A DNA stretch of 64,000 bases from Tetragonia tetragonoides (taxonomy: Eukaryota; Streptophyta; Magnoliopsida; Caryophyllales; Aizoaceae), in assembly GCA_038025085.1 (NCBI GenBank), contig CM076143.1, positions 14,121,501-14,185,500 on the forward strand, in the 5' to 3' direction. The stretch's first letter is position 1, and every line of letters starts with the position of its first letter. The position numbers and the translations under genes are program-made. The notes beneath the pieces were generated by a model. The model was not told where the DNA came from. It searched no databases and saw nothing but the letters and a program-made list of their open reading frames with translations. Positions 33,296 through 45,435 of the stretch are shown piece by piece.

Positions 33296-35543
33296 TCAAT
33301 CAACTAAAGCAGCTAAAGTGTGCAAGAATGGAATTTTACCTATGGGACAAGCTATCTCACCAACATTTGCAAAGTCTCCCAAACTGGTGGTTCTCTTTGC
33401 TATCAAATCCTCTAATTCATGAACAAATTTTAATTCGTTAGCAGCAAATGCTTCATCTTCATCGTCCACGCAAATCACATCATCCTCCATCAGCTTTTCC
33501 CACATTATGTAGTTGCTAGAGGACAATAAGTCTAAGCTACTTGTCTCGGAAGTTAAGCTGGAATTTGGATCCTGCGTTGATCTAGAGCCTAAATCAGTGT
33601 CCGGAGAGGGAAGAAATGAGTCAATTTCTGATCTGATGGCATTTGAAGTTTCTTCATGGCTCTCATCACCATTTTGGGTTATACCCTTTGTGTTTGCAAG
33701 GAAGGGGCTGTCAATTAGGCACTCACTCGAGCCCAATCTCCGTTTCTTGAGTATTTCTTTACTGCGTAGAACTTTCTTCTGCTTGTAGTTCTGGATCAGC
33801 TGTTGAAAGAAGGGAGTTCTTTTCATGGCCTTGGCGATAAGCATACAAATTCCCGATACTTCCATTCAGCGCATTTTATACGCTCTTCCATAGCAGCCAA
33901 ACACCCGTCTGAGTTCTGCTGTTGCTGCTTCAGATGAGTGATCTCAACTTTCATTTCCTCCTGATCCTTCTTTAGATGTTCTAGTTCAATCTCTCTTTCG
34001 AGCTGCAATCTAGCATGGTTGTTGGCACCGTGAGTTCTCCTCTTTATGGTCCTGAGCAAATGCTTCTTGCCTTGTTGAAACCCTGAATTAGCGAATTCCC
34101 ATCGATCCAGATGTACTTTCCTGAAACCCTTCAATAAGTAAAATTGAAACATGATTTCCGAAGGAAAGTGAAAGACTTTCTTATGAACTACGCTCAATAT
34201 ATCATAGACAACTTATATTCCACTTTCATTTTCTAATAAAATCTATTTAATGATCTCTCATAATGTAAATAATACGGAGTACATAAGTATGTGTATGTAG
34301 TAAATTGCTCTAGAAAATTTGATTCTTTTTTTTTTTTTTTTTGATAAGATAGAAAATTTGATTCTTTGTACCTTCTAAATTGTCTTTTTTACATTCAATA
34401 TTGGAAATACTTTTTTTTGCTTATTTATTTATTTCGTATTTTTCATATTTTTTTGTTTTATGGAAATAGTCTCTTTTCTAAGTAGTTGCACTAGTCCGGG
34501 ATAAAATATAGTACATAAATTCAGTTCAGTTCAGTTGTTCAGTTTAGTTCACCTCAATCCTTGTCAATGTGGGTTTACATTAGACCATAGGTCTAGTCGT
34601 TGTTGCAAGTGTGCAACATAACCTAAGGACATGACTCAGGATGAGCCTAGCCTAGGTAACTCTTATGCTAAGTAAGTTACTAATTCTAGAAAGATGATCA
34701 CAAATCAGCAAACATTATTGCTCGAGGCCCAACCCCGAGAGAGACTTCCTTTTACAAGTTTAGCCCATAAACAACCAAAGAAAATAAAATACTCCGTTAT
34801 AAACAACGCCCACATCCACACGATGAACCATTTTGAAAATGGTGACTACCATTTTTTTTTGTTAGCACCATAATAATTTGGTTGTCACCACACAAAATTA
34901 GGTAAAATCAAAATCGTTCTTGACAATGACCGATTTAGATTCACTCAAAGTCTCTCTAAATTAGCATATTGATTTTAATTGGTCGTTACCAATTCTGATA
35001 TCAATAACTTTTTTTAATAAGTTTTGTTACCCCTAATTCTGACTCTTTTTTAACTTTTTTACAAAACTACAGGTTAAATCAAGAGATTAAACACCAATTA
35101 CTCCGTGAATGGTAAAAACCGCTTACGAGTCGCGATACACTTCAACAATATATTGGTTAAAATCAATTATGAGATAGGTTGTAATAATTTACTAAAACTC
35201 ATCAAGTTCGACATAAAATGTGGTAGCCAACATACAAATAATCCACCATGAACATATAATATTACACGCAAAAAAAGTTCCATGATGAACATATTAACAT
35301 CATAAAATGAAGAATCACATGAAGTATACATACATAGGTGTTAAGCTGACGGATGAAGCTGGAGAAGTTACCATGCTTGAAATACTTTGGAAGCAAATTA
35401 GTAGCAAATTTATGAGGATCCCAAACAACAAAACTATCCAAATTTAAACCCCATGAAACAATTAAGTCAGTTTCTGGGTCTTCAACCATTTCAAATGTCT
35501 TTGTCAAAAAAGGTGGGGGACCTATTTCATGCAATCCCTCCAT
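33296..35543 (-). pseudogene. Class A heat-shock transcription factor with apparent frameshift
   Basis: Two exons: about 35543-35334 and 34128-33296, with a GT-AG intron of 1,205 bp at the position conserved in plant HSFs (after FIRQLNTY). The DNA-binding domain spans the junction: [40 protein letters not shown], then [20 protein letters not shown] and [11 protein letters not shown]. An HR-A/B coiled coil follows ([18 protein letters not shown] to [18 protein letters not shown]). The C-terminal part has [20 protein letters not shown], a KKRR basic site and an AHA-like MWEKLMEDDV, i.e. an activator of the A2/A6/A7 kind that would bind heat-shock elements as a trimer. However, HR-B and the C-terminal part are in different frames. 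The exon 2 frame ends at TGA 33823-33825 and the C terminus is open in the +1 frame from 33865, so a one-base loss near 33845 is implied. The start is also unsure: in-frame ATG at 35543 (MEGLHEIG), whereas ATGs at 35730 and 35706 are in another frame and stop soon. This is either a real pseudogene or an assembly error. Confidence 0.82.
34311..34367 (-). mobile_element. 21-bp poly(T) retroposon stub with 18-bp TSD upstream in HSF intron
   Basis: Insert 34329-34349 (T-run plus gataaga) between identical tagaaaatttgattcttt copies at 34311-34328 and 34350-34367. Confidence 0.8.
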
Positions 35544-35730
35544 TGGTTTAGGTATCTCAATTACATCCTCTTCATCTTCCTCTTTGATGGTGAACACATT
35601 CACAGTGTTGTCAACATTAACAATGGTGGTATGATTTTCTCTCTCCTCAAAGGTGCCCACCGCTTGCACCGCTTTGTGACACTTCCTCTTTCAGTAGAGC
35701 TGCCATTGTGATAGTATGATCAATATCCAT

Positions 35731-36200
35731 TTTGGGAATGTTTTTTTAGTTTTGGGATTTAAATCTTTAATGGGTGTTTAGATTAATGGGCAAATGAAAA
35801 TTGGATTGATGAGCAAAAGAAAATGAAAATTGGTTTTGATTTTGAAGCACAGAACTGTGTGAGAGAGAGAGAGAGCGTGTGTGTGTGTGTGAAGAGGTGG
35901 GGAGTGGAAGGGATGACTAAAAAGGGAAAGAGAGAGAAAAAGGTGTCTAGTTGAGAGTGGGGAGAACTTGCCATTTGTTGCTCTAAATGGTGTACCATCT
36001 TTTTTTTTTTTTTTTTTGATCGCCCAAAATGGTGTACCATCTTGGTGTACCATCTTGGTGTACCTTTTTTCCTTTTTTTATTTATTTCTTTTACTTTTGT
36101 GGGGTTGAATTTTTATTTTTTTAAGTATTTACAAGTATTTATTATATAAATGTAGGGTACAAAATCTTCTAGAGGTTGCTGGTAGTGGTCAGTTGGCCAC
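35731..36200 (-). promoter_or_regulatory. Putative HSF promoter and leader
   Basis: On the minus strand a TATA-like atttatataataaat lies near 36140-36150. Directly upstream, at about 36166-36175, sits TTCTAGAG, one base off the heat-shock-element core TTCTAGAA; this would suit heat induction. A (GA)n/(GT)n tract at about 35858-35891 follows in the leader. Assigned by position and motif only. Confidence 0.35.
35985..36043 (-). mobile_element. 25-bp poly(T) retroposon stub with 17-bp TSD near HSF promoter
   Basis: Insert 36002-36026 (T-run plus gatcgccca) between identical aaatggtgtaccatctt copies at 35985-36001 and 36027-36043. The right copy continues into a ggtgtaccatctt tandem repeat up to 36065. 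Confidence 0.78.
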
Positions 36201-36715
36201 TTTTTGCAAGGTAAGAATGGGCCTAATTGCTAATTAGGGAGGGCCTTGGGTTTTTCTATAGTCGTGGCACTTATTTTAGCCGTGAGAATTTGGACCCACC
36301 TATCATCACTTAGGTGGTAAGTCTAATGCTTCTTGGCAAATTATACATAAATGACAAATTAATCCATCAATCAATCGGTTAATTTGGTCTTTTCTTTTCT
36401 TTGCCACTAAATTGAATTGAACTCTATTGAAATGAATAGTAGTCCTAAGTCCTAATATATAAAAGAAAAAATAGGTCACTAAAATGAACTTATTACTCAG
36501 TAAGTAAAAAAGAACACACTTTTAATATGGTTATGACTTATGAGGAATCCAAAATCCACATCAGGGTTAAGAACTGATGTGGAAAATAATTGAGTTAAAA
36601 CAATTTTATTGATCTGAAAAATATGTTAATGTATGTTTGGAAGAATCAAACTGCAGATCAAAGGGTTTTTTTTTAAGTTAAAAAGTTACAGCACTTATTA
36701 TATCATAGTGTTACA
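36201..36715. other. Intergenic, nothing recognised
   Basis: AT-rich, no domain-bearing frame. Confidence 0.5.
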
Positions 36716-37240
36716 TACCACCACTTATTTAACTAAATACCACCAATTTTTTACATGAATTACCCATTATACTATTATTATGTAAAGGCTAAAAATCAGA
36801 AAACTCTTCTTGTCACTCAAAAGTTGGAAAATGGGTGTTGCATCCAACACCCCTCGGTTACTGATGAAAGTGCTGTCCAACCGCCAGTGGAGGGTGTTGG
36901 ACACAACATCCAACACCTCGTCACTCAAATGTTGAAAAGGGGGTGTGACCTCTGTACAGCACTAATCAACGGGTGTTAGACGTTGCATCCAACACCTCTA
37001 AAAATTAACATACCTAAAAAGTTGGTGTTGATCCTCCGTCCAGCACTAATCCGTGGATGTTGGACGTTGCATCCAACACCCTCAACACCCTTATTGTGTT
37101 GTTAATATCCATAAAGGAAGGAAACCAAATGAAGAGGAGAGAAAATAAGATTATGGAACGGAAAAAGGAAAATTAAAACAAGGGTAATTGTGACAACCCA
37201 TGACAATAATTGGTGGTATTCAATTAAATAGGTGGTGGTA
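36716..37240. mobile_element. TIR element with palindromic GTGTTGGA repeats
   Basis: Left end taccaccacttatttaacta then aataccaccaatt; the inverse of the right end is taccaccacctatttaattg then aataccaccaatt, giving a TIR of about 35 bp. Inside, near-palindromes of the type gttggacgttgcatccaac recur at about 36830-37085, framed by aacacc/ggtgtt. No transposase and no clear target duplication; 525 bp. Confidence 0.7.
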
Positions 37241-37769
37241 TTTAGCACCACTATTACTTTTGCAAGTGAGTTGGAACAACTTCATTTCCAGAAACGTGAA
37301 AACTAGGAATAGTACAAAACTACAAATCATAAAGCACGGCATACGGAAACATGGAACTGGATCTAGTGCTTGTTACAAAACAAATTAAATAGACATGTGT
37401 AGCAAATTGTTAAACATTTAACGTCCATTTACAGTAATAAACCATTAAGGAAGGTCCAGAGACCCTATACAACAAAGAATATCAGATGATTGACACTTGA
37501 GCGTAATGTATGTAACCCGTCCCACGCAAAAAAAGAGACAGAACATAAACACCAGCAGCAGTAAAGAAAAATCCCTCAAAATTTTCAAAAACAAATGAAA
37601 TAACAAATAATTTAAATAACATAGAACGAGATGGCTCACAAGAGGCGAAGTCAGGACAAGAATACTATCCATCAAACTATATCTGCTTCTGCTTTCTTCA
37701 ATCGATAGGAGAACAAAGTGGCACGCTGACTGCGGGAGAAGCAGCAAGCATACTGGGAGAACAAAAGTG
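37241..37769. other. SurE 3' UTR and flank
   Basis: No gene. The minus-strand frame at 37445-37747 overlaps the SurE 3' UTR and has no domain. Confidence 0.5.
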
Positions 37770-40700
37770 CTATTGCTCTTGAGGAAGTGCTAACGATAGC
37801 CAGTTTGACACAGATGAATGAATCTCTGATTGAATGTCCATCGACAAAGCTTGAGGTGTAACAGAAACCTGTCAATCCAGATACACATTTGTCACAGAAG
37901 CTTTTGGGATAGTGGCGCATATGGATATCACTACGCAACAAGAAAATGGGTAACTCACAAATCCATGTTGCACTGCTTTAAAGTCCCAATCCTCATCTGC
38001 ATCCTCTTTATCCTCATCCAAAAACTGCAAAATAACGCAACCCATTTCTGTTGACAACACATGTGGGAGGCCCATAACCACTGGCCAATGGAGCAACGTC
38101 CACTACATAAGACAGACTGTACATTTCAATTGGCTTTACGTACCTCAAGGCGATAATGTTTTCTAGTCGTTTGTAGGGTTTTTGGTTTTCCCGCAACCCC
38201 AACTGATTCGACCTCTACATTCTTTCTGCTTGTATTCAGTCGACGTGCTGCACCCTGAAAGACAAGCGACAAATGCCAACTTTTACATTTAGACGGCATA
38301 AACAGTATCTCAGGCAGCAAAAACTTAGAAAATTACTCACAGCTGCTGAGGCATCTCGTCCTAGCTGCGCAAGCTGAATGCCAAGGCTCTGCTGATTGGC
38401 CATCATATTCAAAGCAGAAGGATGCTTATATGAAGAAACAGCTCGCCAGCATAGATTTGATCTCCACAAACTTTGCCTAGTCAATTTGAAACCCTGTGAA
38501 ATACACCAAAAAACACACCAATAAGTAAACCCAATAGCACCACTATATCTTGATTTGCAGTTGGAAGACAATTTCAACGCATAAACACTAAAAACAATCA
38601 GGTTTGGGTAGCAAGTCCAAACAGACAAATGATAACAAAAATCAATATAATTTATATTAATAAGTCCAATCAGCAGATTGTTTATTCCTATTTTCTACAG
38701 GCTTTTCCTTACACAAGGGTGGCCTATCCCCCCCCCCCCGGGTGCAGGAACAATATTTTTAATTCTCTTCCACTAAGGACACTAACATACATAATGGGAC
38801 TCCAAAAAATCACGGAGTGCCAGCACAGGAGCTGGTACCTTGGCAATATGATGTTGTACATGGATCGGAAGAAACAAATGCATGTTTGAGTGTGTCAATT
38901 GATCTTTCAAAACACTTTGTGAAAAAAATGCCTATGTGAGAACTTTGAGCATGCGCAGATAATCTTACAAAATTTCAGCATCTAAACTAAAAAGATCCTC
39001 TGGAGTTCAGTACAAAAAAAAAAAACCCACCATATTGATTGGGTGACAACCACTCATTGTCTTTACAGAGTGCAATCCTATTCCTCAACTTGAGGAGTAA
39101 GGGGTTGACTGGTGAAAAATCAATAAGACTGCAAACTAATGTACATACCATGTTTTTCGCAATCTAAGAGCAGAAGTAAGGGAAGGAGAAAAACAACAAG
39201 AGTCCTGCATGATTTGGCATTTGATATGCGCTGTCAATCTATGAGAGGGTGTGTCTATCCTCTACAAAAATGACACATGATAAACTAGAAGTTTACTTGG
39301 AACCATGTGACTTATGGCATGGCTCACATGAGTCACACTGCATCATGGTGCAGATTATTTTCCATGCATGAATGTATGAATGTATGTTCATTAGCACCAT
39401 AGGAGCCTAGGAGGTGAAAAATGCATTCTTTAATACTGTAGGTGGTGAAAAGACAGGATTACAACACAACTATTAAGCATGGTCTTGTAAATGAAGCATT
39501 CAAAAGGACATTTTTCCAACTCCATATGCACGAAAGAAAAAGTAATAGCTCAAGACAAATAATCATTATTGTTTGACTATGTCTACCATCATCAAGCATA
39601 TCCATGAATAAAGTCATTTGATAACTAGTTACAGTAAGCCAGATTAGAATGATTCCTTTTCTGTATCACTTCCCCCCCCCCCCTGGTCACAGAGACAGGG
39701 ACCCTAGGCCAAATTAGAATGATACATGTCTGCGCCAAGATTTTCTTGTCTCACAGAGACAGAGAGATAAAGACTAGAGACAATTTATATATTCAACAAC
39801 GTACCAGAGTCGGCTCAACACATCACAAAAACAAGAGGAAACTCAAAATTAATCAATAACAAGATCCTTATCTCAATGACATCACAAAAGAAGACACTAA
39901 AATGGAAAAAGAGAGTGAGACAGGATGCCATCACAAACAAACCTTGTTCATAGATGGAGACACTGGAATATCTATATTCAAAAAGCAGCCTTTTGGGAAA
40001 CTCCCCTTCTCAATATCTCTAATTGCTGCATTTATTAATGGAAGACATGTGTCAACAGCATCCTTGAAGTCATTCTCAGAGCTTACATCCTTTTTCCTGC
40101 TTCACAACACATATTAACTTTTATGCAGGCAAAATGTAGCCAAGGAAACAGAATTATCAAAACATGCTATTACCAGTCCAATGATATACAAAGAGATGGT
40201 ACTCCATAAATCAACGCCTCTCTAGCTCCAGCAACAGCACCTGAGTAAAGCCTATTTTTGCAAAAGAAATAACATAAGACAAAGAAATGTAATACTGTCT
40301 AGAAGCAGCAAATTGCTTAAAATTGTCCGACCAACATCATCACACAGAGTGACTGAGTGAGTGCTACGTATTCAAACATCTGATGTTGCATTACACAAAA
40401 TGAAGAAAGCAAGGGAAAATATGAGAAAGTCTAGGCTGATTAGCCAAGAAAATACTTACATGTTTTGACCACAGCTTGATCCCCTATTAATTCCACTAAT
40501 TACCTGAATTGCAATTTGATATTGTTAACATGAGAACATCCAAATAATACTCAAGTGCACAATAACCTACAGAACATACCAACACAGGCTTTGCCCACAA
40601 AAACAGTGCCTGAGACAAAGCTAATGACACACAATCTGCTGGTGTTCCTGTTCACAATACAAACCAAAAGGTTCAGCTGCTGGGCTGAATCTTACATGAT

Positions 40701-42349
40701 CTAATAAACATTGCAAAATAGATAGAAGCCAAATAATGGTACTTATGTTGGAGCATCCCCAAAAAGATTAGGGAATATCTATTAAACATAAGCATCCTAT
40801 AATGCCCAAAATTAAATTTACAAAGCCCCCTAGAAACTAAAATTACAATGTGCAAATTTCAATTCTGGGCTAATTTCACCTTAGAATATTAATAGAAGTA
40901 CTAAAATGCTCAGGTTCTTGACTGCTTTACAGAAGCAAAATCAACACATGTTCAATTTATGATCTAATAGGATTACAGGACCAACTTCTCTGGATCCCAT
41001 CATAGGCTGAAAGTAGGTTGATAGTATGGTACAGGTACTTCGTATAACCTTTTGTTGACGACTTGACGCAAAATCTTAAGAAGTTCAAATTTCAGTTTCC
41101 AAAATTTGGAAAATCATAAACTTGAAGAAACTTCGAAAAAGACCTCATCTTTTTAAGAACAAGTACAAGCCTTCCCCCCCCCCCCTGATAGACCTCTAAA
41201 ATTCCAAAACAATAACTCTCTTATGAGGCCGCCTCAAGGTGAGGCCACCTATATATACAAACATGACGTCATTATGACATCATGCTTGTATGAGTAGCCT
41301 CACCTTGAGGCCACCTCATACGAGATTTTGTGATTAACTAAAATAGACAAAAGAATTTGTGGCCATTTCCCTTCTTTCTTTCTTTTGTCCTCTTCGTGCA
41401 TCTTCATCTTTCTGCTTTCCATCTCCAGTTACTGTTTCAGTGCACACTAGTGCATAAGTGCTAGTAAACTGCAACCCACTAGCCATATCAAAAAGCATAT
41501 TAAGATTATTAATTAAAAATGAGTCCCCTATTTGGGGGTAGTGGTGTATGGAGGGAATGGAACAAACAACACTTCAAACTGAACAATTAATTTCCTAAAC
41601 AATCAAATTTGATAACTTTAAACATTTCTTAATCAAAAGGCAACTCAGGATTACTAAATAAAAATTGAACAAGCAAAAATCGACAAGCAATAGTTTTTTT
41701 TTGTTTAATTCTAAATAAATCAAACAACATAACCACATTTCATCAAGGTTATTATATAGCACAGCACCATATGATTATAATCACAAAACTTTTTAGTAGA
41801 CAATGAATTACCTGAAATTTCGAAAGCAGTGGCGCCACTGATTTCAGCAGAAGAAACCTCAACTGTCTCACGAACCGTCAACGAATGTCCAGATGCAGAT
41901 TTATCACTACAAACCAAAACCACCACCACCACCTTCACCACATTAAAATCACTCAAAACCGCAAAACACAATTTAAAACAAAAAATCAAAAAATTAGGTT
42001 TAAATTGAACTTACAATTGAGGAGCACAAACGTTAACATCAAAACGACCATCACGAACAAGAGCATCAACAAGCGAAACAAGCCCTAGCGACTCAATTCC
42101 ATCACCATTCGTGACAAGAATCACCGGTTTATTCGACGCTTTTTCTTCCGAATTTGAATCAGAAGAAGAAGGAGCTGGTTGTTCTTCTTGTTGTTCTTGT
42201 TGTTGTTGTCCATCAATGGTGGACTGGTTCAACTGAGTTGACTCAGTGAGTTTGTTTTCAGGTACATTTTCTTCAGTATTTTTGTTACGAGATGTTAATA
42301 CTTGTTGAAGATTGGCAACCAGTGATGGCGGTAATGCGTTTCTGTTCAT
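37770..42349 (-). CDS. SurE-family 5'-nucleotidase / acid phosphatase
   Basis: Ten exons on the minus strand: 42349-42015, 41906-41812, 40647-40580, 40503-40460, 40251-40174, 40096-39943, 38493-38341, 38254-38144, 38024-37959 and 37868-37770. All introns are GT-AG and the frame is kept throughout, giving 400 aa. SurE enzymes are metal-dependent nucleoside-monophosphate phosphatases. After a low-complexity N-terminal stretch rich in Gln, Ser and Glu (about residues 20-73) comes KPVILVTNGDGIESLGLVSL. This is the N-terminal metal-binding loop, but NGDG stands in place of the canonical NDDG of bacterial SurE. Then DKSASGHSLTV, EISGTPADCVSLALSQALFL, VISGINRGSSCGQNMLYSGA, VAGAREALIYGVPSLCISLD and FLNIDIPVSP follow in family order. 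The C-terminal plant extension has SLGIQLAQLGRDASAAGAAR and ends NWLSLALPQEQ. The changed Asp could weaken metal binding; I believe one plant SurE subfamily shares it. Its nearest neighbour is the HSF gene, 1.6 kb away in the same orientation. Confidence 0.93.
41218..41324. mobile_element. Hairpin MITE in SurE intron 2, copy 2
   Basis: A near-perfect 28-bp inverted repeat: ctcttatgaggccgcctcaa then ggtgaggc, and its inverse at the right end (ctcgtatgaggtggcctcaa then ggtgaggc). A central palindromic tgacgtcattatgacatca. The same family is at 23141-23229; partial relatives near 42757-42780 and 43010-43120. Confidence 0.82.
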
Positions 42350-42540
42350 TGATATTGAGATTAAGATTCGATCTCAGGAAGCCCTAGAAAATAGGAGAGA
42401 GAAAGTGAGAGGAAACCAACGAAATTGAAGAGAGAGAAAATGGAGAAGAAATCAAAATGGAGAAAAATGAAGAGGGAGAATTTATATTTTTTATAGACAG
42501 TTAGATAAGTGGTGGGGTGGGGAAAGGTGATGAATTGAAG
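42350..42540 (-). promoter_or_regulatory. SurE leader and proximal promoter
   Basis: On the minus strand the leader is CT-rich (ttctctctc repeated). Short TATA-like strings (tataaattct, near 42480-42495) lie about 135 bp upstream of the ATG. A (GAA)n run follows further upstream. Confidence 0.4.
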
Positions 42541-42561
42541 AAGAAGAAGAAGAAGAAGAAG
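42535..42561. repeat. (GAA)n microsatellite
   Basis: About nine consecutive GAA units upstream of SurE. Confidence 0.9.
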
Positions 42562-44604
42562 GTCATTTGACCTGTCGTTATCCGACGTGGCAGAAATGAA
42601 TCACTGCCTGGATTGATATTTGGGACAACAGAAGGTTTTCCCATATTATTACCAGAATTTATTTATTTTGATTAATGTAAAAGTATTACCAGAATTTTTA
42701 GTGTGGCATAAATAAATACGAAAAAATTAAGAAAATTATTCAAAAATAATCATGCATGAGACTGCCTCATATGAGCTTTTGTGTTACTAATTAATTTTTT
42801 AGTCAAAATTCTTCAGAATCTGGTTTTCGAGGGGAAGTTCCACATATATTTTTAATAGTCATGTTAACCTACATAATTTTAAAAGTATCAAATTGTACAC
42901 GGTTATTTATTTAAAATACCATTAGTATGTCGAGGGTGAAATTCTTTTAGACTCTACTCTTTTTTTATTTTCTTTTTTGAACTTGGTATTTTTTCCAGAA
43001 AAAGAAAAAAACTTATATAAAATTGCCTTATATATGAGAAGCTGAAAAAAGTGATATGTAAGCAAGAAAAAGTGATACATTCAAATCATACATGAATACG
43101 CCTCATAAGATAATTACTTTTTTCTTTCTTTTTATTTAATTTTATTATTATATTTAACATATACTACTCCCAAGTCTCAGATAATATCAAATTGGGTTTG
43201 CGCCGGACACAGATTAAGTTTGACTTGTTTTTAAAATTTAGGGTTTGAAGTCTTTGAACCGACAATGGAATTATTTGGGTCGATTACTTTTAAATTTACA
43301 AAAAATATTCTAATCTATGCTTGTTCATTTTCCAATAATCTAGACGAATGGATGTCATGGGTTGATCCGTTCATTGATCATCTCTACTCTACCCTCAACT
43401 AGTGGTGCCAATATATTTACACGTGTATGTTTTGGCAATCAACACTTACAATCTCATGTATTCTCATCCCTAATCCACAAACTTATAGTAGGTCTTTGTT
43501 AGCTCAGCTAATTATTATTAGGAGTATTATACTTTATAGGCCATACAAAAAAGAATTACTATTATTTATCTGGAAAATAAAAGGCAAAGGATAAGTGGGA
43601 CTGTTGGAGGAAGGTGAAAAGTGGCTTATGGCGGTCACGTCTTTTACGTAATGGATCAAAGACACTTCATAGGGATCAATATTTTAATTGGAGTAGTTCT
43701 TTATTTATTCCAATTTTTATCCTTTTTATGTGGCATATGCATGTCTTTCCTCTCGAAAATGGATAGATGTAATAATTAAGACTTGTGTAATTAGAGACCA
43801 AGCCAGGACATAACCTTAAATATAATCATAATATAACGAAAAACGATATGTAACTAAGTAAAATGTTTTCCATCCTTTCATACTATGAGGGGAATGTATG
43901 AGGCTCGGGGTGGTCACGGCCTACCCAGACTATCATGAAACTTCGTCCATGTGTGTAATTGAATTATGTTGAAGTTTTATGTTTCACTCCTTGAAATAAG
44001 TTAAGTACTTTATTAACGCCAATAAAATAATGGTATTTTATGAATATTCTTTAGCAAAAATACCAGTATTTAAAATAATAATAATCATAATCAATAAATA
44101 TATATATCAATGTATATTGTATATATATAAAGCTGGCATTTTTCGAGCCTTCTGAAGCATGCCACGTAGGCAAATAATTTATTTTATCAATTTTTTTATG
44201 TACAATTAAAGGAAAATCAAATAGATATTCAGTTTGTTAGTGTGTGAGATGATTTGAAACTGTAATGTACAAATTTGATTTCATTAAAACTCAATTAAAA
44301 CTCAAACTGTAGACCTAAAAATAGGAAGAAGAAAAAAAGAAAAAACAACTTACATGTCAGTATCTTAAAAAAAATTTAAAATACTACTTGAAAAGATAAA
44401 TCCAATACAACCTCTAAAAATACTACTTGAAAAGATTAAAAAAAAAAAGAACCTCCCAAGTCTTTTAATTTAATAAGACTAAGGATAAGAATAACCAATG
44501 AAAAGATAAGAAGTTGACATAGTTTGATTTCTGAGTAAAAAGCGAAGACATACGTTACTATAGTTCTATACAATCCCTACATCTTTCTACCAAACTACTA
44601 TATA
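42562..44604. other. AT-rich intergenic DNA
   Basis: No gene. Includes two partial copies of the tgaggc MITE family and, at about 44130, a Helitron-family-like start (tatataaagctggcattttt). Confidence 0.5.
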
Positions 44605-44643
44605 CTAGGTGGATGCCTGGGAGTATGCCCGTGCGTTGCACGG
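44605..44643 (-). mobile_element. Helitron 3' terminus, minus strand
   Basis: The perfect hairpin ccgtgc-gtt-gcacgg at 44629-44643 lies about 20 bp before CTAG-T (read on minus; CTAG at 44605-44608). The element body would extend to the right. Confidence 0.55.
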
Positions 44644-45378
44644 ACTGTGACTATATAATAAAACTAATATAACGTGATTAGTAATCTCATCGAAAAATCA
44701 AAGTGTAATTGTCACGTATGAAAAACTATTAGTAATATATAGATAAATATTTATATCATCATCCATTTAATATCATGAATGCCATATAATAAGATTACTG
44801 TGACTTTATAGGGCATCTTATCTAATTTAAACGCTTATCATCAATTTCAAGTAACTACTAATTAACTCATCCCATATGTTACATGATCCAAGAGGTAATA
44901 GTTTCAAAGTCTTTCTATACTTGATGTTGGTACGTCAATACTCTTATGCTGATATAAGTTTCTTTTAGGGTAAAATCAGGTTAAATGTCTAATGTATACA
45001 TAACTACTTTTCAAAAAATAAAGAAGTTTTATACGTAAACCTTAGAATAGCAAAACATATTTCAATGCTTGCTTGTTTTTTCAAAGTTATATGCGGTCAA
45101 AATACTGCCTTGATGAACGCAAAAAGTCCAATGTAATTTTATTTGTTCAGAGGGAGTACATTAATAATTATAAAGTTGAATGGAACATAAATTGGAACCC
45201 TAAAATAACATGGGGGATCAGTATATTACGTACAGTTATAAAATTATACGTGATAATGGTAAAGTTTCTCATTAAAGATTGGACCTAGAATCATTTTAGA
45301 TTCATCGTTTATTTCTTTATTCTACATATACTCTTTTTATTATATTTTGCCTTGAGATTGCTTTTTAAATTTTTATAA

Positions 45379-45381
<3 letters not shown>

Positions 45382-45433
<52 letters not shown>
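45382..45433. repeat. (TA)n microsatellite
   Basis: About 52 bases of uninterrupted TA. Confidence 0.95.

Positions 45434-45435
<2 letters not shown>

Noticed and set aside
41885..42088. Plus-strand 67-residue frame over SurE exons 1-2
   Set aside because: Antisense to SurE exons with verified splice sites.
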